Assembly (NCBI RefSeq): GCF_030269925.1
Contig: NC_085124.1
Span: 2,542,001-2,606,000, forward strand
Direction of reading: 5' to 3'
Origin: Bombyx mori
Lineage: Eukaryota > Arthropoda > Insecta > Lepidoptera > Bombycidae
Length of the DNA: 64,000 nt
Shown: positions 13,373 through 24,797 of the stretch, in pieces
How the letters are laid out: each line of letters opens with the position of its first letter
Position numbering within the stretch: position 1 is the stretch's first letter
Translations under genes and position numbers: made by a program
The notes under the pieces: model-generated
The model's database searches: none
Seen by the model: the letters and a program-made list of their open reading frames with translations, nothing else
Told to the model about the DNA's origin: nothing

Positions 13373-14310
13373 AGTTGTAATTGTGAGCATTGGGTACAAC
13401 CACCTGCTGTGAATAAGTCATAGGATTCAATACTGGGGCATTCAGCTGATCTACTACACTGGCTAAACCTTGTATTGCAAGGTGGCTGCATGTGTATGAT
13501 GATATTTACAGTCTTCAGTAGGTACTAAACAAAAAATGAACTCTGAGCCCACAAGTCATCTCAAACTTATCCAAAAGCTTTAATAATGTTTGAATCTTAG
13601 AACTTAATTAGCGCATTTCAATAAGTTCTTTATTATACAAAATAAGTGTATTATTTTTTTCTACAAACCTCTACAGCTTTAATAGATGCTTGAAATAGCA
13701 TGAGCTAGTCATCTAATTGTCTACTCATTTTGATTTATTTTACAACAATACAATATGTTTACAACCACATCTGGCATTCAAACTTTTATAATTAAACATT
13801 ACAATTACTTTACTAGAAAGACAATTATTACAAAGATTTATTACAAAGACTTAGGGATATCCAATTCTAAGATAAAATTACATGTAATTCTAAGATAAAA
13901 AAAATCAATGTTATCTTTTGATTTTCATCCTTTAAATTCAAAGATAAACAAGACAGAATAGTGTCAATATTAATCAAGTACATTAAATGTTACAGATAAG
14001 ATGCTTATATCAAAAGCATTATTTGAAATTCATTGTGAGAATTAAACAAAAAGTACACAACGAAGTTTTGATAATGTAATCTTGTACAATATGTCAACAG
14101 AATGATGATTGTTTAAATATTGTCGGTTATCTAAATAAGTTTCTAAGTATAAAAGTTGGAACATTGGTGACAAAGGTGATTTGAAATTGTGTAATGAATT
14201 GAAAATTGAAAATATGTAATGAAAGTTTGTTATCATCTATCCAGATATTTTTAACACTTTTTACTCAGCAGTTCATATTTAGATTAGATCTATCTTCCAA
14301 ATCGTGGAAA

Positions 14311-14636
14311 GTCGTCGTGACCTAAAGGAAAAGACGTCCGGTGCATTCGTATATGGCGATGCACCGGTGTTCGAATTGCGCAGGCGGGTACTAATTATTC
14401 TAATGAAATACGTACTTAACAAATGTTCCCGTTTGAATTCCGCGGTGAAGGAATAACATCGTGTAATAAAAATCAAACCCGCTAAATTATAATTTGCGTA
14501 ATTATCGTTGATAGGACCTCTTGCGAGTTCGCACGGGTAGGTACCACCACCCCGCCTATTTCTGCCGTGAAGCAGTAAAGCGTTTAAAGTGGTATATCGG
14601 AGCCCATAGAAACAGACGTCAATACCGTCACCCAAG
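14311..14636 (+). repeat. inverted Bm1 chimera with tRNA-like head
   Basis: 14311-14585 is a plus-strand Bm1 copy with a tRNA-like head (RNA polymerase III A-box-like 'tgacctaaagg', B-box-like 'gttcgaatt'), linker and body up to 'aagcagtaaagcg'. From about 14586 the sequence switches to the opposite strand of a Bm1 3' part ('agtggtatatcggagcccat', '..ccgtcaccca'). The two parts are joined in inverse orientation with their ends missing. Confidence 0.7.
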
Positions 14637-14902
14637 CTGAAGCATCAGGTAAAGAATTTGAAAAAAAAATCGGTTGTCTGTAAAGTCGGTTTACTGACGA
14701 TAGTTGAACGTGACGTAATAAGAAAATACGCCTCAGAGCGAGGTAACGCCGCATGAGTCATGTTTTTTTTGTGCGTGCAGCCGGCTCCATCGAATTATAA
14801 GACGCTGTCACGTCAAAAAAATACATGTCAATGATTCGCATGTATCAAAAGTCATACTCACAACTGAAATTTAATTTTCACATACCCCCCCACCCTTTTC
14901 AG

Positions 14903-15175
14903 ACGTTTTCTCTGGCAGGACTAGGAGCCGGAATCACGGAAGCTGTCCTAGTGAATCCATTCGAAGTTGTCAAGGTTACGCTTCAATCGAACAAGTCCTT
15001 GGCCACAGAAATTCCCAGTACGTGGTCGGTAACGCGGCAGATCGTCAGAGAACACGGCCTGGGCTCGCGAGGACTGAATAAAGGACTAACAGCCACGATA
15101 GCCAGGAACGGAGTCTTCAACATGGTGTATTTCGGATTCTATCACAGCGTCAAAGGATATGTACCGGAGTATCAG
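14903..15175 (+). CDS. SLC25A21: mitochondrial 2-oxodicarboxylate carrier, exon 2
   Basis: It begins after a CCCTTTTCAG acceptor and ends at GTAAGT (15176), 91 codons in phase 0/0. It encodes TFSLAGLGAGITEAVLVNPF, the second signature (NPFEVVKVTLQ), then GLNKGLTATIARNGVFNMVY and FGFYHSVKGYVPEYQ. 'GLNKGLTAT..R.GVFNMVYFGFY' is characteristic of SLC25A21. Codons are more GC-rich than in the flanking introns. Confidence 0.96.
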
Positions 15176-16037
15176 GTAAGTTTATTAGTTTCTAATCGAA
15201 ATAGCCTTCCAGCTAGCTGCTCCCAATTTTCTACGTCAAATACGGATTGAGCTTGCTGGTTCACGAACTGTGTACTTATATCTGAAGAGTTAAAATTAAA
15301 AGGGTAGTTATAGGTTTGAAATACATCAAACAAAAGTTATATTAATCAATGGCACAAAATGTCATGTTAAGCTTGCGCACACCCAAATGAGAGTTTCACT
15401 GGAGATTCTTGGACGCGTGTTGTAAAAATATATTATTTTGTATACATGTAAATAAAGTTTTTCGTTACGCCTGATAGAAAATAGGTAATAAACATTAATA
15501 TACAACTAATATTACAGTACAATTAAACATAACTTATAGAAAAGTATAATTTAAGTAGAACTTAAATGCATTGCACTTGCATACTAAGTATATTTTATTT
15601 TATTATTTATTAATTCTTTATTTCAGTTTTGTTTTTTAAAACCATAACATTTTGTTAGTAGTAATTACTTATATCTATGTTAGTGACTTAATATATTATA
15701 CAATAAACGATAACTTATTTCTATCCGGAAATTGGTTGCTGTTGTTAACAAATAAACTTGTATGAAACCAACGTTAAAATAGATTTTGTTTTAATTGTAT
15801 ATACGGATCAACGATCTTACAGCTCGCCCGCTGTTAAATGGTCACTAAAGGTATAGCCATCTTGAGACAAGAGGTCTGGGCCTCAAATGTATGGAATAAC
15901 GGAAATCCCATCCTTCAAATCAGAACGAATGAGCACTTCGCGCATAAATAGGCAGGGTCAAGGTGGTATGGTATACCTTCCCCTGGACTTAAACTCTATC
16001 TGAAGTACCGAAAAAGCTTTTTATTCGCGGGTTATTT

Positions 16038-16232
16038 GTTTTTTTTACCTACATATGCCAATAGCCTTGAGAGGCTATTTCAGCTTCGCCTTGACGTGTA
16101 AGTGAGCTCACGGGGCTCAAACCAGAAGTGTTGCTAACACTGGCCCTAGCAAGAGCAGTGCTTGGCAGAGTCTACCACCGGATCCGAAACGCGACCCACT
16201 GAGAAGATCCGGTGAGAAACTCAGTGGGCTGT
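16038..16232 (-). repeat. family B retroelement 3'-end repeat
   Basis: Minus-strand copy: T-run, 'cctacatatgccaatagcct', 'gagctcacggggctcaaac', 'gacccactgagaagatccgg' and 'aactcagtgggctgt'. Confidence 0.8.
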
Positions 16233-16366
16233 ATGTTCTGTAAATATGCCGCGAATACAGACACCGAACCGTGAATATGGAAAAGCACGGATATTCGGTT
16301 GGATGCCTACATATTGGAAACCTTTTTATCATCGTGTAAAGAAATCTTTAGCTATTTGGTCGCAAT

Positions 16367-16607
16367 ACTGGTGGTAGGACCTCTTGTGAGTGCGCACGGG
16401 TAGGTACCACCACCCCGCCTATTTCTGCCATGAAGCAGTAATGCGTTTCGGTTGGAAGGTTGGGGCAGCCGTTGTAACTATACTTGAGACCTTAGAACTT
16501 ATGTCTCAAGGTGGGTGGCGCATTTACGTTATATCTGTCTATGGGCTCCAGTAACCACTTAACACCAGGTGAGCAGTGAGCTCGTCCATCCATCGCAATA
16601 AAAAATA
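16367..16607 (+). repeat. Bm1-type SINE
   Basis: It runs from 'actggtggtaggacctcttg' to 'catcgcaataaaaaataat', with all body blocks and lacking the tRNA-like head. Confidence 0.92.
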
Positions 16608-16948
16608 ATAATTTTTAATCCACCAATAGCGAAAACTAATAAAGGAAACGCGTAGCTTTTACTGTAATTATGCAAAATATTGTGGTGACTTTTGTAAAAT
16701 TTTGTACCTATCTGTGGTATTTGAACATCGGCACAGTTACATCGCTCGATACGAGTACACCGGGCGTCTTATCCTTTAGGCCGCGACGACCTCATTATTC
16801 TTATCTCAACACTTCTTTGAATGTTAACGTTGGAAAAATACCGCCTTATCTATTACGTAAATAAATGAATGAATTTTTTTTTGTCACATCACGCCGATGT
16901 GTTGCATAAGCGGTTGTTGTCAGTTGCTAGCATCGCGGAACTAATTTT

Positions 16949-17361
16949 ACTAGTGGATCACCGCTAGTGAAATTATTAGTTTGAACATTATTATGGTTCT
17001 ATTGTCAAATACTATTATTTTAGGTACTTCTTATAATCACAGATTTCGCCAAGACTACATTATAGACAAAAAATATTAAAGACAAACAATATTAATCTAT
17101 TCTTAATTTGACCAGCCTTTAAACAATAACAAAAGTTTGACAATAAACGAAGAGTATTTAAGTGTGTGTCAAATACATGGTAGTGTGTGTTATGTTTCTT
17201 TTATTGATTTAATGTATTTTTAGGCATAATTTAATAAAAATATTAACATTCTGCACTCTTTCTCTACATTCTCTATAAGTGTGGGAAATTTCATAGTCCT
17301 CCGTCCGCGCAATTTTCGTAAAAATGGGTATAAAGCTTTTGCTTCACGTATTAATATATAA
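16949..17361 (-). mobile_element. Helitron-like element (family H4)
   Basis: It shares 'caca.atttcgccaagactac', 'gtcaaatacatgg', 'cctccgtccgcgcaattttc' and the terminal 'tcacgtattaatatata' with 39515-39905, 42482-42897 and (inverted) 56465-56826. The ACTAG-bearing terminus here is diverged, so the left boundary is approximate. Confidence 0.6.
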
Positions 17362-17596
17362 CTGTATCTATCACAGAACTTTTGTTGCAGAAGAAGTTAA
17401 TCTTACGATATAGAAAGAAAGAAGTTTGCATTCGGCGTGTTTCTGCGTCCTGCATCAAATAACCCTTTTTATCATAGCCCACAAGTCACTTGAAAATAAA
17501 TAAAAATTTATAATAACCTAGTAATGAACACCTAAAAAGTTATAATGACCTTTTAAGATAAGAAAGAGGTTATAATATGAATAGTCTGACTGATTA

Positions 17597-18017
17597 TTTT
17601 TTTATTGCTTAGTTGGGTGGACGCGCTCACAGCCCATTTGGTGTTAAGTGGTTACTGGAGCCCATAGACATCTACAACGTAAATGCGCCATCCATCTTGA
17701 GATATGAGTTCTAAGGTCTCAAGTATAGTTACAACGGCTGCCCTACCCTTCAAACCAAAACGCATTACTACTTCACGGCAGAAATAGGCAGGGTAGTGGT
17801 ACCTACCTGCGCGGACTCACAAGAGGTCCTACCACCAGTAATTACGCAAATTATAATTTTGCGGGTTTGATTTTTATTACACGATGTTATTCCTTCACCG
17901 TGGAAGTCAATCCTGAACATTTGTTAAGTATGTTTTTCATTAGTAAAATAGGTACCCGCCTGCGGGATTCGAACACCGCTACAATCTACATCGGTACAAA
18001 TGCACCGGACATCTTCA
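17597..18017 (-). repeat. nearly full-length Bm1-type SINE with tRNA-like head
   Basis: Antisense copy: T-run, complete Bm1 body to 'cctaccaccagtaattacgc', the linker 'cgggtttgatttttattaca', then a tRNA-like head ('cctgcgggattcgaacaccg' carries the inverse of a B box), ending in 'tgcaccggacatctt'. The outermost head bases are missing. Confidence 0.9.
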
Positions 18018-18019
18018 CT

Positions 18020-18227
18020 ACATAGTATAAAACAAAGTCGCTTTCTCTGTCTGTATGTCCTATCTATGCTTAAATCGTTAAAACTACGCAACGGATTTTG
18101 ATGCGGTTTTTTTTAATAGTTAGAGTGATTGAAGAGAAAGGTTTATATGTATAATAACATCCATTAAATAGTGGAGAAATCAATAATAAATTAAAGTTTC
18201 CGAAGCGAAGCGAGGACGGGTCGCTAG
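18020..18227 (+). mobile_element. Helitron-like element (family H2)
   Basis: It ends 'gaagcgaggacgggtcgctag' (CTAG at 18224-18227) followed by T, and shares 'cttcgcttcgga' with the inverted copy at 39099-39300. The 'aaatcgttaaaactacgcaa' part is typical of lepidopteran Helitron bodies. No coding. Confidence 0.65.
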
Positions 18228-18599
18228 TATAATATATATTATAAATTGAGAAAAAATAAAGTAGATCTATGTGAGATGAGAATTCACAGGCAGCGGCATG
18301 ACTATGCTCTCGGTCCGGTTGCTACTGCCGCCACTCGACGGGCTTATCTTTCGACAAAGACGTTAAAAGAAACACGCTCTTGTCATTGTAATGATAATGA
18401 AACAGTGATTTGGCAACAACGACATCGCAAATGCTGTCACTATGAACCCTTATCGTAAAATTGGGCAGTCATTTTATTTATAAAGCACATAATCCGTGAT
18501 CTTTATCAAAACATTTCAGTATTCTTTTATCATCTAAAATGATGAGTTTCATGAAGCACAAGAAAGCAGCGATTGATTTAGGTTTTTTTTATATTTCAG

Positions 18600-18781
18600 G
18601 ATCCGTTATCAGAGTTTCTGCGGAAGGTCGCCATAGGGTTCACGTCGGGGGTCCTGGGCTCGTGCGCGAATATTCCCTTCGATGTCGCGAAGAGTCGGAT
18701 CCAGGGTCCTCAGCCGGTGCCGGGCGTCGTCAAGTATAGTTCCACGTCCGGCGCCATCATAATGGTCTACAGGGAGGAAGG
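18600..18781 (+). CDS. SLC25A21: mitochondrial 2-oxodicarboxylate carrier, exon 3
   Basis: Acceptor TATTTCAG, donor GTGAGT at 18782, 182 nt, leaving two bases of a Gly codon. It encodes DPLSEFLRKVAIGFTSGVLG, SCANIPFDVAKSRIQGPQPV (third carrier signature) and PGVVKYSTSGAIIMVYREEG. Family comparison: 'FRKFGIGLLSG..ASVINIPFDVAKSRIQGPQPVPG' in vertebrate SLC25A21. A short open frame that starts earlier (18539) runs through the intron in a different context and is not the gene. Confidence 0.95.
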
Positions 18782-18799
18782 GTGAGTGTGGGATGTTTA

Positions 18800-18940
18800 A
18801 CGACGAAAGGAAGATCTTCTACCGAGCGGGTGATATTGCTGGGTAGACTGACGGTCCGAATGTTGTTTTTCGGAACTTGTATATATGTAAGCTTATCTTG
18901 AAAATGTCGTAAGCGAGATTCAGGCATCTGTCAAATATCT
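18800..18940 (+). repeat. dispersed repeat ('ctcggtagactgac' family)
   Basis: The segment 'gggtagactgac', 'cggaacttgtata', 'gcttatcttgaaaatgtcg', 'gcgagattcaggc' recurs in diverged form at 48890-49015. Nature unknown. Confidence 0.5.
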
Positions 18941-20060
18941 TGCGGCGTATGATGGCTACCGCTACAGTGAGATATTAAAAATAATACATTGGGCGGCCCA
19001 TCATGAGAGATGAGCTCGAAGTCTCAATTGTATAGTATAACGGATGTTCCACCCTTGAAATTGGAACGCTCGATTGAAATATAATAGGATCGTGTTACTT
19101 GTGTAGTTTTTTATTTGTTCATATTGTTTAAACTTAATTTATTTAAGGTAAAAGCACTAATACTAGACGCTTTAAGGACAAATCGAACTTCATTCTCATT
19201 AGTTAACTACTATAAAATATCTGAACCTTTGTAAGGACTCTCTTCTTTGTCTCCACCTTATCCCACTAGGTGGGGTCGGTACAGCGAATTTTTCTATTTC
19301 ATTCTCTTCTATCAGTTGTCATCTCAACACTCACTCCCCTCTCTCTCTCATATAATCATTCACACACTCCAGCCATGTCTTCTTCGGTCGACCTCTTTCC
19401 CCCTCTACCTTAATGTATAGCTTACCTTTATCTAATCTCCGTAAGGACATTGGCACACATAGGTACTTATTTTTAATTGTTTGTATAGTTAGATTTTGAA
19501 CTCTACTCTAAATGGCCACATATGCATTTAAGTGGACATAAATTTTTTAAATGAATATTCTCACTGTTTTTGTTATTTCTTTTTTTTTGTATTTACTTAT
19601 TGAATTGTTTTCAACGCACTGTGGATGAACGCAATGGCTCCAGGTAGTATGGATGAACTGTACTCCGGTGGCGGGCGGTTCGATGGTAAAAACGAGATGA
19701 CGGTATCATCTTGAATAATTCCTCGAGAGCACTCCCCATGGAACATACCATACAAAATACAGAGGGAACCGAAGTCCCTCCGCAGACCCAGAGTTTCCAA
19801 ACGATCCGTGATAATGGGTTTATCGACAATCCGAAAGTCTCTATCTTAAATGAAAGCATTCGAACAATTATTAACGTCTCACAATGTGTAACCGGTGAAC
19901 AATGTGTAACCGCGACCTGCGCATAGCCTAAAAATATAATGTACCTTAATGTGTACCGTTTTATGTAAAAATAATCCGTTTTCTCTGATAATGCTGGCGT
20001 GGAGCCAGCTCGACCGAATTATGCAGCTCGTCTTCAGTAATATGATATCGAGAATGCATT
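18940..20060. other. SLC25A21 intron 3, 5' part
   Basis: It includes a low-complexity repeat at about 19250-19430 ('ccactaggtggggtcgg', CT-rich) that recurs in shortened form at 36850-36925. Otherwise nothing is recognised. Confidence 0.45.
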
Positions 20061-20409
20061 ATCTACATCAGAGTTCCCCAAACTTTTTTGTGTCGTAGAC
20101 CCCTTGCTATGTTTTTCTGTGTTGGGTAGACCCTCTACTTACCTGATATTGATTTCCTGTAAATTTCTAACTGTAGTAAAGTTTAGTGTTAAAAATTTAA
20201 AGTAAAAACACATGTTAATTTATACATTTATTAATTGAATTTAAATTAAAACTACTCAAAATAAAATTTTGTATCTGCTATGTAAAATGTACGTAACATA
20301 AAATAAACTATAAATAAAATAACATAAGCAATAAGTCAATATTTTTAGTGAGAAGGATGAACCTGATGCTTTAATAATAAATTATCAACATTTGACGTCA
20401 ATTTTGTAA

Positions 20410-21987
20410 GGATTAATCTTAAATCTCCTCGGCTAATGATGAAAAAAGGACATAAGGAATGCATCAATAACTACCGACCGATTACTTTAATACCTATACT
20501 TGCAAAAATATTCGAAAAAATCATGCATTCTAGACTCACAACTTTTCTTAATAAATCTGAAGTTATAAAATCTGAACAACACGGTTTTCAAAAAGGCAAA
20601 TCTACTACACTAGCAGCTTTTAAACTCATTAGTAAAATTACTGAAAATGTAGACAGAAAAATACCCACGGTTGGAGTTTTCTTTGACATGACCAAAGCCT
20701 TTGACTTTGTTGACCATAACATTCTTCTACGGAAGTGTAATAATTATGGCATTAGAGGGATAGCTGAAAAATGGCTTAGTAGTTATCTAAGCAACAGACA
20801 ACAATATGTTGAAATTAGGGATATTGATAATAACAATGAAGAAGTGGCTTTTAAATCTTCATTAGCGTATAATAAAGTAGGTGTCCCACAAGGGAGCATT
20901 TTAGGACCGCTACTCTTTATCATTTATATAAATGATCTCCCAGAACACATACATTACCCATGCAGCTTATTTGCTGATGATATAGCCGTTGTAATCACCA
21001 AAGATGCCACACTAGATTTAAATGATGAGATAAATGCTACTGTTAGTAAGGTCATAGATTGGATGAATAAGAATAACTTAAAAGCTAATTTAGACAAAAC
21101 GAGATATATACAATTCTATAATAGACACAAATTTATTAATAACTTAAATATAACTTATAATAATAACACACTAAATGAATGTAATAGCATAACATTTTTA
21201 GGATTAAATGTGGATAATCAATGTAGCTGGAATCTTCACATAGATATTACTTGTAGTAAAATTAATCGATTCTCATATGCACTTTGGCGACTTACAAAAA
21301 TATGTAATTTAAAAACTGCATTACAGGCCTATCATGGATATGTCGCCTCAAATATCAGATACTGTATACCCCTCTGGGGAAATTCTAGTCACATAAATAG
21401 AGTGTTCATTGCACAAAAGCAATGTGTTCGTGCCATGTGCAATATTCATCCTCTGACTTCTTGTAAACCATTCTTCCAAAAACATAATATTTTAACTGTA
21501 CCATCCATATATATACAAGAATGTTGTTTGTTTGTTAAAAAGCACCCACAATTATATAAATCGTGTGGCGAGTACTGTCAATTTAATACAAGATACCCTA
21601 CTAAACTAATGTTACCAAGTATAAATACTCGTTACTACCATACAAACTGTTATCCTATGACTATCAGAATATTTAATAAGATACCAAACAGCATAAGAGA
21701 TCTTCCACTAACTCAATTTAAAAGAAAATTATATTTATGGCTGATAGATAAGGCTTATTATAGTGTGCAAGAATTTTTAAATGATAAGTGTTGTACATAA
21801 TAAAATATTAGAATAAGAAGTGATAGAATGTAAAAATAGATAGATTTAGTAAATTTTGTGTTATAATTAATATAAAAATAAATTAAATTTTCGCATGCCT
21901 AAACAGGCGAAATATATGAAGCTATGTCCTATATCTTATAAACTATATTTCTGGCGAATAAAGATTTTCTTTCTTTCTTTCTTTCTT
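20410..21987 (+). mobile_element. 5'-truncated non-LTR retrotransposon inside hAT element
   Basis: A reverse-transcriptase frame, a 3' UTR with polyadenylation-like AATAAAG, and a terminal (TTTC)n run at about 21966-21986 define a LINE 3' half. Its frame is open a few codons upstream of 20436, so truncation lies around 20395-20420. It is AT-rich and young-looking because the frame is intact to its stop. Confidence 0.8.
20436..21800 (+). CDS. LINE reverse transcriptase fragment (454 aa)
   Basis: This is the C-terminal part of a non-LTR retrotransposon ORF2. Visible blocks: NNYRPITLIP (11-20), GFQKGKSTTLAA (50-61), FFDMTKAFDFVDH (82-94, catalytic Asp), GVPQGSILGPLLF (149-161), LFADDIAVV (178-186, FADD catalytic box) and FLGLNVD further on. 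The tail (PLTSCKPFFQKHNILTVPSI..ECCLFVKK) is typical of insect jockey/CR1-like LINEs. The endonuclease domain is missing, so it cannot be autonomous. Base composition is AT-rich, unlike the GC-rich jockey element at the right end of the window. Confidence 0.9.
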   Translation: MMKKGHKECINNYRPITLIPILAKIFEKIMHSRLTTFLNKSEVIKSEQHGFQKGKSTTLAAFKLISKITENVDRKIPTVGVFFDMTKAFDFVDHNILLRKCNNYGIRGIAEKWLSSYLSNRQQYVEIRDIDNNNEEVAFKSSLAYNKVGVPQGSILGPLLFIIYINDLPEHIHYPCSLFADDIAVVITKDATLDLNDEINATVSKVIDWMNKNNLKANLDKTRYIQFYNRHKFINNLNITYNNNTLNECNSITFLGLNVDNQCSWNLHIDITCSKINRFSYALWRLTKICNLKTALQAYHGYVASNIRYCIPLWGNSSHINRVFIAQKQCVRAMCNIHPLTSCKPFFQKHNILTVPSIYIQECCLFVKKHPQLYKSCGEYCQFNTRYPTKLMLPSINTRYYHTNCYPMTIRIFNKIPNSIRDLPLTQFKRKLYLWLIDKAYYSVQEFLNDKCCT

Positions 21988-22246
21988 GATATTATAAGAT
22001 AGTGTGATATAAGTAAATAGGTACTATCAGTGTATGTGTTGAGATTCACTATCGTGGACCCCCAATTTTTTTTTCGCTGACGTAGACCCCTTGCAGTTTG
22101 TCATAGACCCCTAGGAGTCGATATAGACCACTTTGGGAATCACTGATCTACATCGTGTCCGATGAGGTTTCCGGAGGAGATCGCACAATAAACCCTCAAC
22201 GGACAATCAACCAACGCACTCCCTAAAATCCTCACATTGTTTTATA

Positions 22247-22490
22247 ACTGGTGGTAGGACCTCTTGTGAGTCCGCGCGGGTAGGTACCATCACCCTGCCT
22301 ATTTCAGCCGTGAAGCAGTAATGCGTTTCGGTTTGAAGGGTGGGGCAGCCGTTGTAACTATTCTTGAGACCTTAGAACTTATATCTCAAGGTGGGTAGCG
22401 GTATTTACGTTGTAGATGTCTATGGGCTCCAGTAACCACTTAACACCAGGTGGGCTGTGAGCTCGTCCATCCATTTATGCAATAAAAAAT
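22247..22490 (+). repeat. Bm1-type SINE
   Basis: It runs from 'actggtggtaggacctcttg' to 'tccatttatgcaataaaaaa', about 100 bp beyond the right end of the hAT element. Confidence 0.93.
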
Positions 22491-22494
22491 AAAT

Positions 22495-23185
22495 AAAGGA
22501 GCAAATTGCTGTTCTTTATTTTCAATAGTGACGTGTAGTTAGTCATAAAATTTATCGAATGTATTATTTTGGGAGACAAAATTTATTGTTTACATTGATT
22601 TCTAAACTATTAATAAGTTCGAGAATAAATTGACATTTCATATCACTATTGTAATATGTCAAAACGGCGATCATAGCGTGCCGTAACAATAGTAACTTGA
22701 AAAGATCCCGCGCTGTATTCAAGACTTGCTTAAGAACCGTGATATGCATGATATCATTTATGAACTTATTTCTAATACGGTTCATGACAGTGTTGCACTC
22801 CAAGACATTTAAAAGGATTGCACTCCCCGCATTGACTAATTGGATTGAACGGACATACTTTTGGATTTACCATAACATCGGATTTGAAACAAGCACCTGG
22901 AAATATAAATAATTTTTATTGGGATTCCAATATTATTGCTTATGGATTTGACTTCGATCAATTCAAAACATCGGAGTGGCTTGGGCCTTATGACCGAGAA
23001 TAATAAGACATGACAACAATAAGACAAGACATGGCTTCGGCCTTATGATCAAGAACAATGAAGACGTGGCTTCGGCCTTTAAAACTACCAAAATTCTCCA
23101 ATTATTACCAAGAACACGACCTGGCTGTATGGACTAAAGTCCTTTGCCTTTCCCATTAGGGATAATTTAATATCATCATCATCGT
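22495..23185. other. SLC25A21 intron 3, no gene
   Basis: AT-rich. Contains short imperfect repeats of 'tggcttSggccttatga' at about 22977, 23033 and 23066. Otherwise unrecognised. Confidence 0.4.
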
Positions 23186-23189
23186 ATTG

Positions 23190-23792
23190 CCGGCCACTAA
23201 CATGCGCGCGAACATTTGTACATTGTACGAATGTTCGCGCGCATGTGAAGGGCCGTCAGATATTCATTCGCATACCGAACTGGGTTCGGTACTCAATTTG
23301 CGAACCCGTTTGCGCTTCCTCCCACACTTGTTTACGAATGTCTCACGAATTTCTCTTCCTTTTTAATTTACCAATAGAACATTGAAGGGAAAGGGAGTTT
23401 TTAATTCTTTCCCAGGCGTCCCTATGCCGTTAGCCATTCTGTTTTTATGGGATTCCTTTTGAGGGTCCCATATGGTCGATTCATTTTGCAGGAGTTCAAT
23501 GAACTCCATCACCTTAGTGTTGTTCCAATCCATGATTAAGTTACGCTACACAGTAGACGTCACGAATTATGAAAATGGCGAAACGTCCGTTACCTTTGCA
23601 GTCGTGGGCGCAACTGGTCACACGAATGTGTGGGAGACTACACGAATAATCGCGGTTCGCGTGCTTTGATGTCCGTTGAAAAACCGATACAGCTTGGAAA
23701 ACCACGAATGCAGCGAAAACTTTGCATAATCATTTGCAAATGTCGTCCTATACTTGCGGGTTTGCGTATTCGTGCGAATGTGAGTGACCGGT
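23190..23792. mobile_element. MITE-like element with terminal inverted repeats
   Basis: The left end 'ccggccactaacatgcgcgc' and the inverse of the right end ('ccggtcactcacattcgcac') match at most positions. A second, internal inverted repeat follows the left end: ACATGCGCGCGAACATT (about 23200-23216) and its perfect complement at about 23230-23246. No transposase. Classification unknown. Confidence 0.6.
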
Positions 23793-24174
23793 ATAACTAT
23801 ATATAAATAGTAAACTTTAGTAACTACGTCTCTTAACTTTGCTACTTCAGATTAGCCACGTCACTAAAGAAAATTCTAGAATTAAATGGAAATTTCTAGT
23901 TGATAATGCAATTACAGCTTTATCATTGTTCTTAGTACCTTTTAATTCACTGGTCAGAGTAAACAAACAACATTAAAAAAAAAAGTATATTTCTCTATAA
24001 ATAATTTTGAGATTGGAACGAAGCCAAAGTTTGATGTCTGTTGCTATTCGAAAATAATATTATAAAAAAGAAACCACAGATTTTTGTTCGTTGCAGCAAT
24101 TTGTTATTAAAAATATCTCGGGCGTATTATGTAGTCATAGATGTCTCTATTCCGGCAAGATGTCTCTATTCATC

Positions 24175-24352
24175 ACTGGTGGTAGGACCTCTTGGGAGTC
24201 CGCACGGGTAGGTACCACCACCCCGCCTATTTCCGTCGTGAAGCAGTAATGCGTTTCGGTTCGAAGGGTGGGGTAGCCGTCGTAACTATAATGAGACTTT
24301 AGAACTTATATCTCGAGGTGGGTGGCGCATTTACGTGGTAGATGTCTATGGG
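24175..24352 (+). repeat. Bm1-type SINE, 3' truncated
   Basis: It starts at 'actggtggtaggacctcttg' and stops at 'gatgtctatggg', losing the 3' 70 bp of the body. Confidence 0.88.
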
Positions 24353-24797
24353 TTGAATTTACTATCTTGAAATTGTTGTTAGCGCGATTTAGGCTTATTT
24401 TTTTTTAGAAATCATTTATTCGCTAAGCATAGTGAAAATGAGTTATTACATAAGTTAAAAGCAGCGTGTATGCTTTGTCATTATTTGACATGCGAATTTT
24501 AGTGCAGTGCAAGATATTATGATATTATATATAATTTACCATTCATTCATCCATAATTGAACTAATAATTTTAAATCCGTTTATTTTCAATGTCGTCCAT
24601 AAGAAAATCACTTAAGTGATAATAATTTCCACTAATAAGATTATCTTTTAGTTTTTTCTTAAAATTAAAATCGTCTATGTCTCTTAATTTCTTTGGTAGT
24701 TCATTAAATATCCTAGCGCTCGTACCTAGTATACTACATATTAGTCTTTAATGTAGTTCCTATTCTTCCTATTCTTTGTTACTCTTTTGCCAAACTC

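Larger units (their letters stand above)
12930..14902 (+). other. SLC25A21 intron 1
   Basis: 2.0-kb intron. It holds a retroelement 3'-end repeat (13198-13372) and an inverted SINE chimera (14311-14636). The rest (13375-14300) is AT-rich with no recognised element. Confidence 0.6.
15180..18599 (+). other. SLC25A21 intron 2
   Basis: 3.4-kb intron with a family B copy (16038-16232), a Bm1 copy (16367-16607), a Helitron-like element (about 16949-17361), a full-length antisense Bm1 (17597-18017) and a second Helitron-like element (18020-18227). 15250-16030 and 18230-18590 contain nothing I recognise. Confidence 0.6.
20069..22145. mobile_element. hAT-type DNA transposon remnant with 8-bp target duplication
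   Basis: The termini are CAGAGTTCCCCAAACTTTTT on the left and the inverse of CAGTGATTCCCAAAGTGGTC on the right, flanked by identical ATCTACAT octamers (20061-20068 and 22146-22153). CAG-NG termini and 8-bp duplications are hallmarks of hAT elements. Both ends also carry 'tagaccccttg' motifs (subterminal inverted repeats). No hAT transposase is present; most of the interior is an inserted LINE fragment. Confidence 0.88.

Noticed and set aside
18539..18739. Plus-strand open frame starting MMSFMKHKK
   Set aside because: It reads intron sequence and then exon 3 in the wrong frame; the carrier signature is in another frame.
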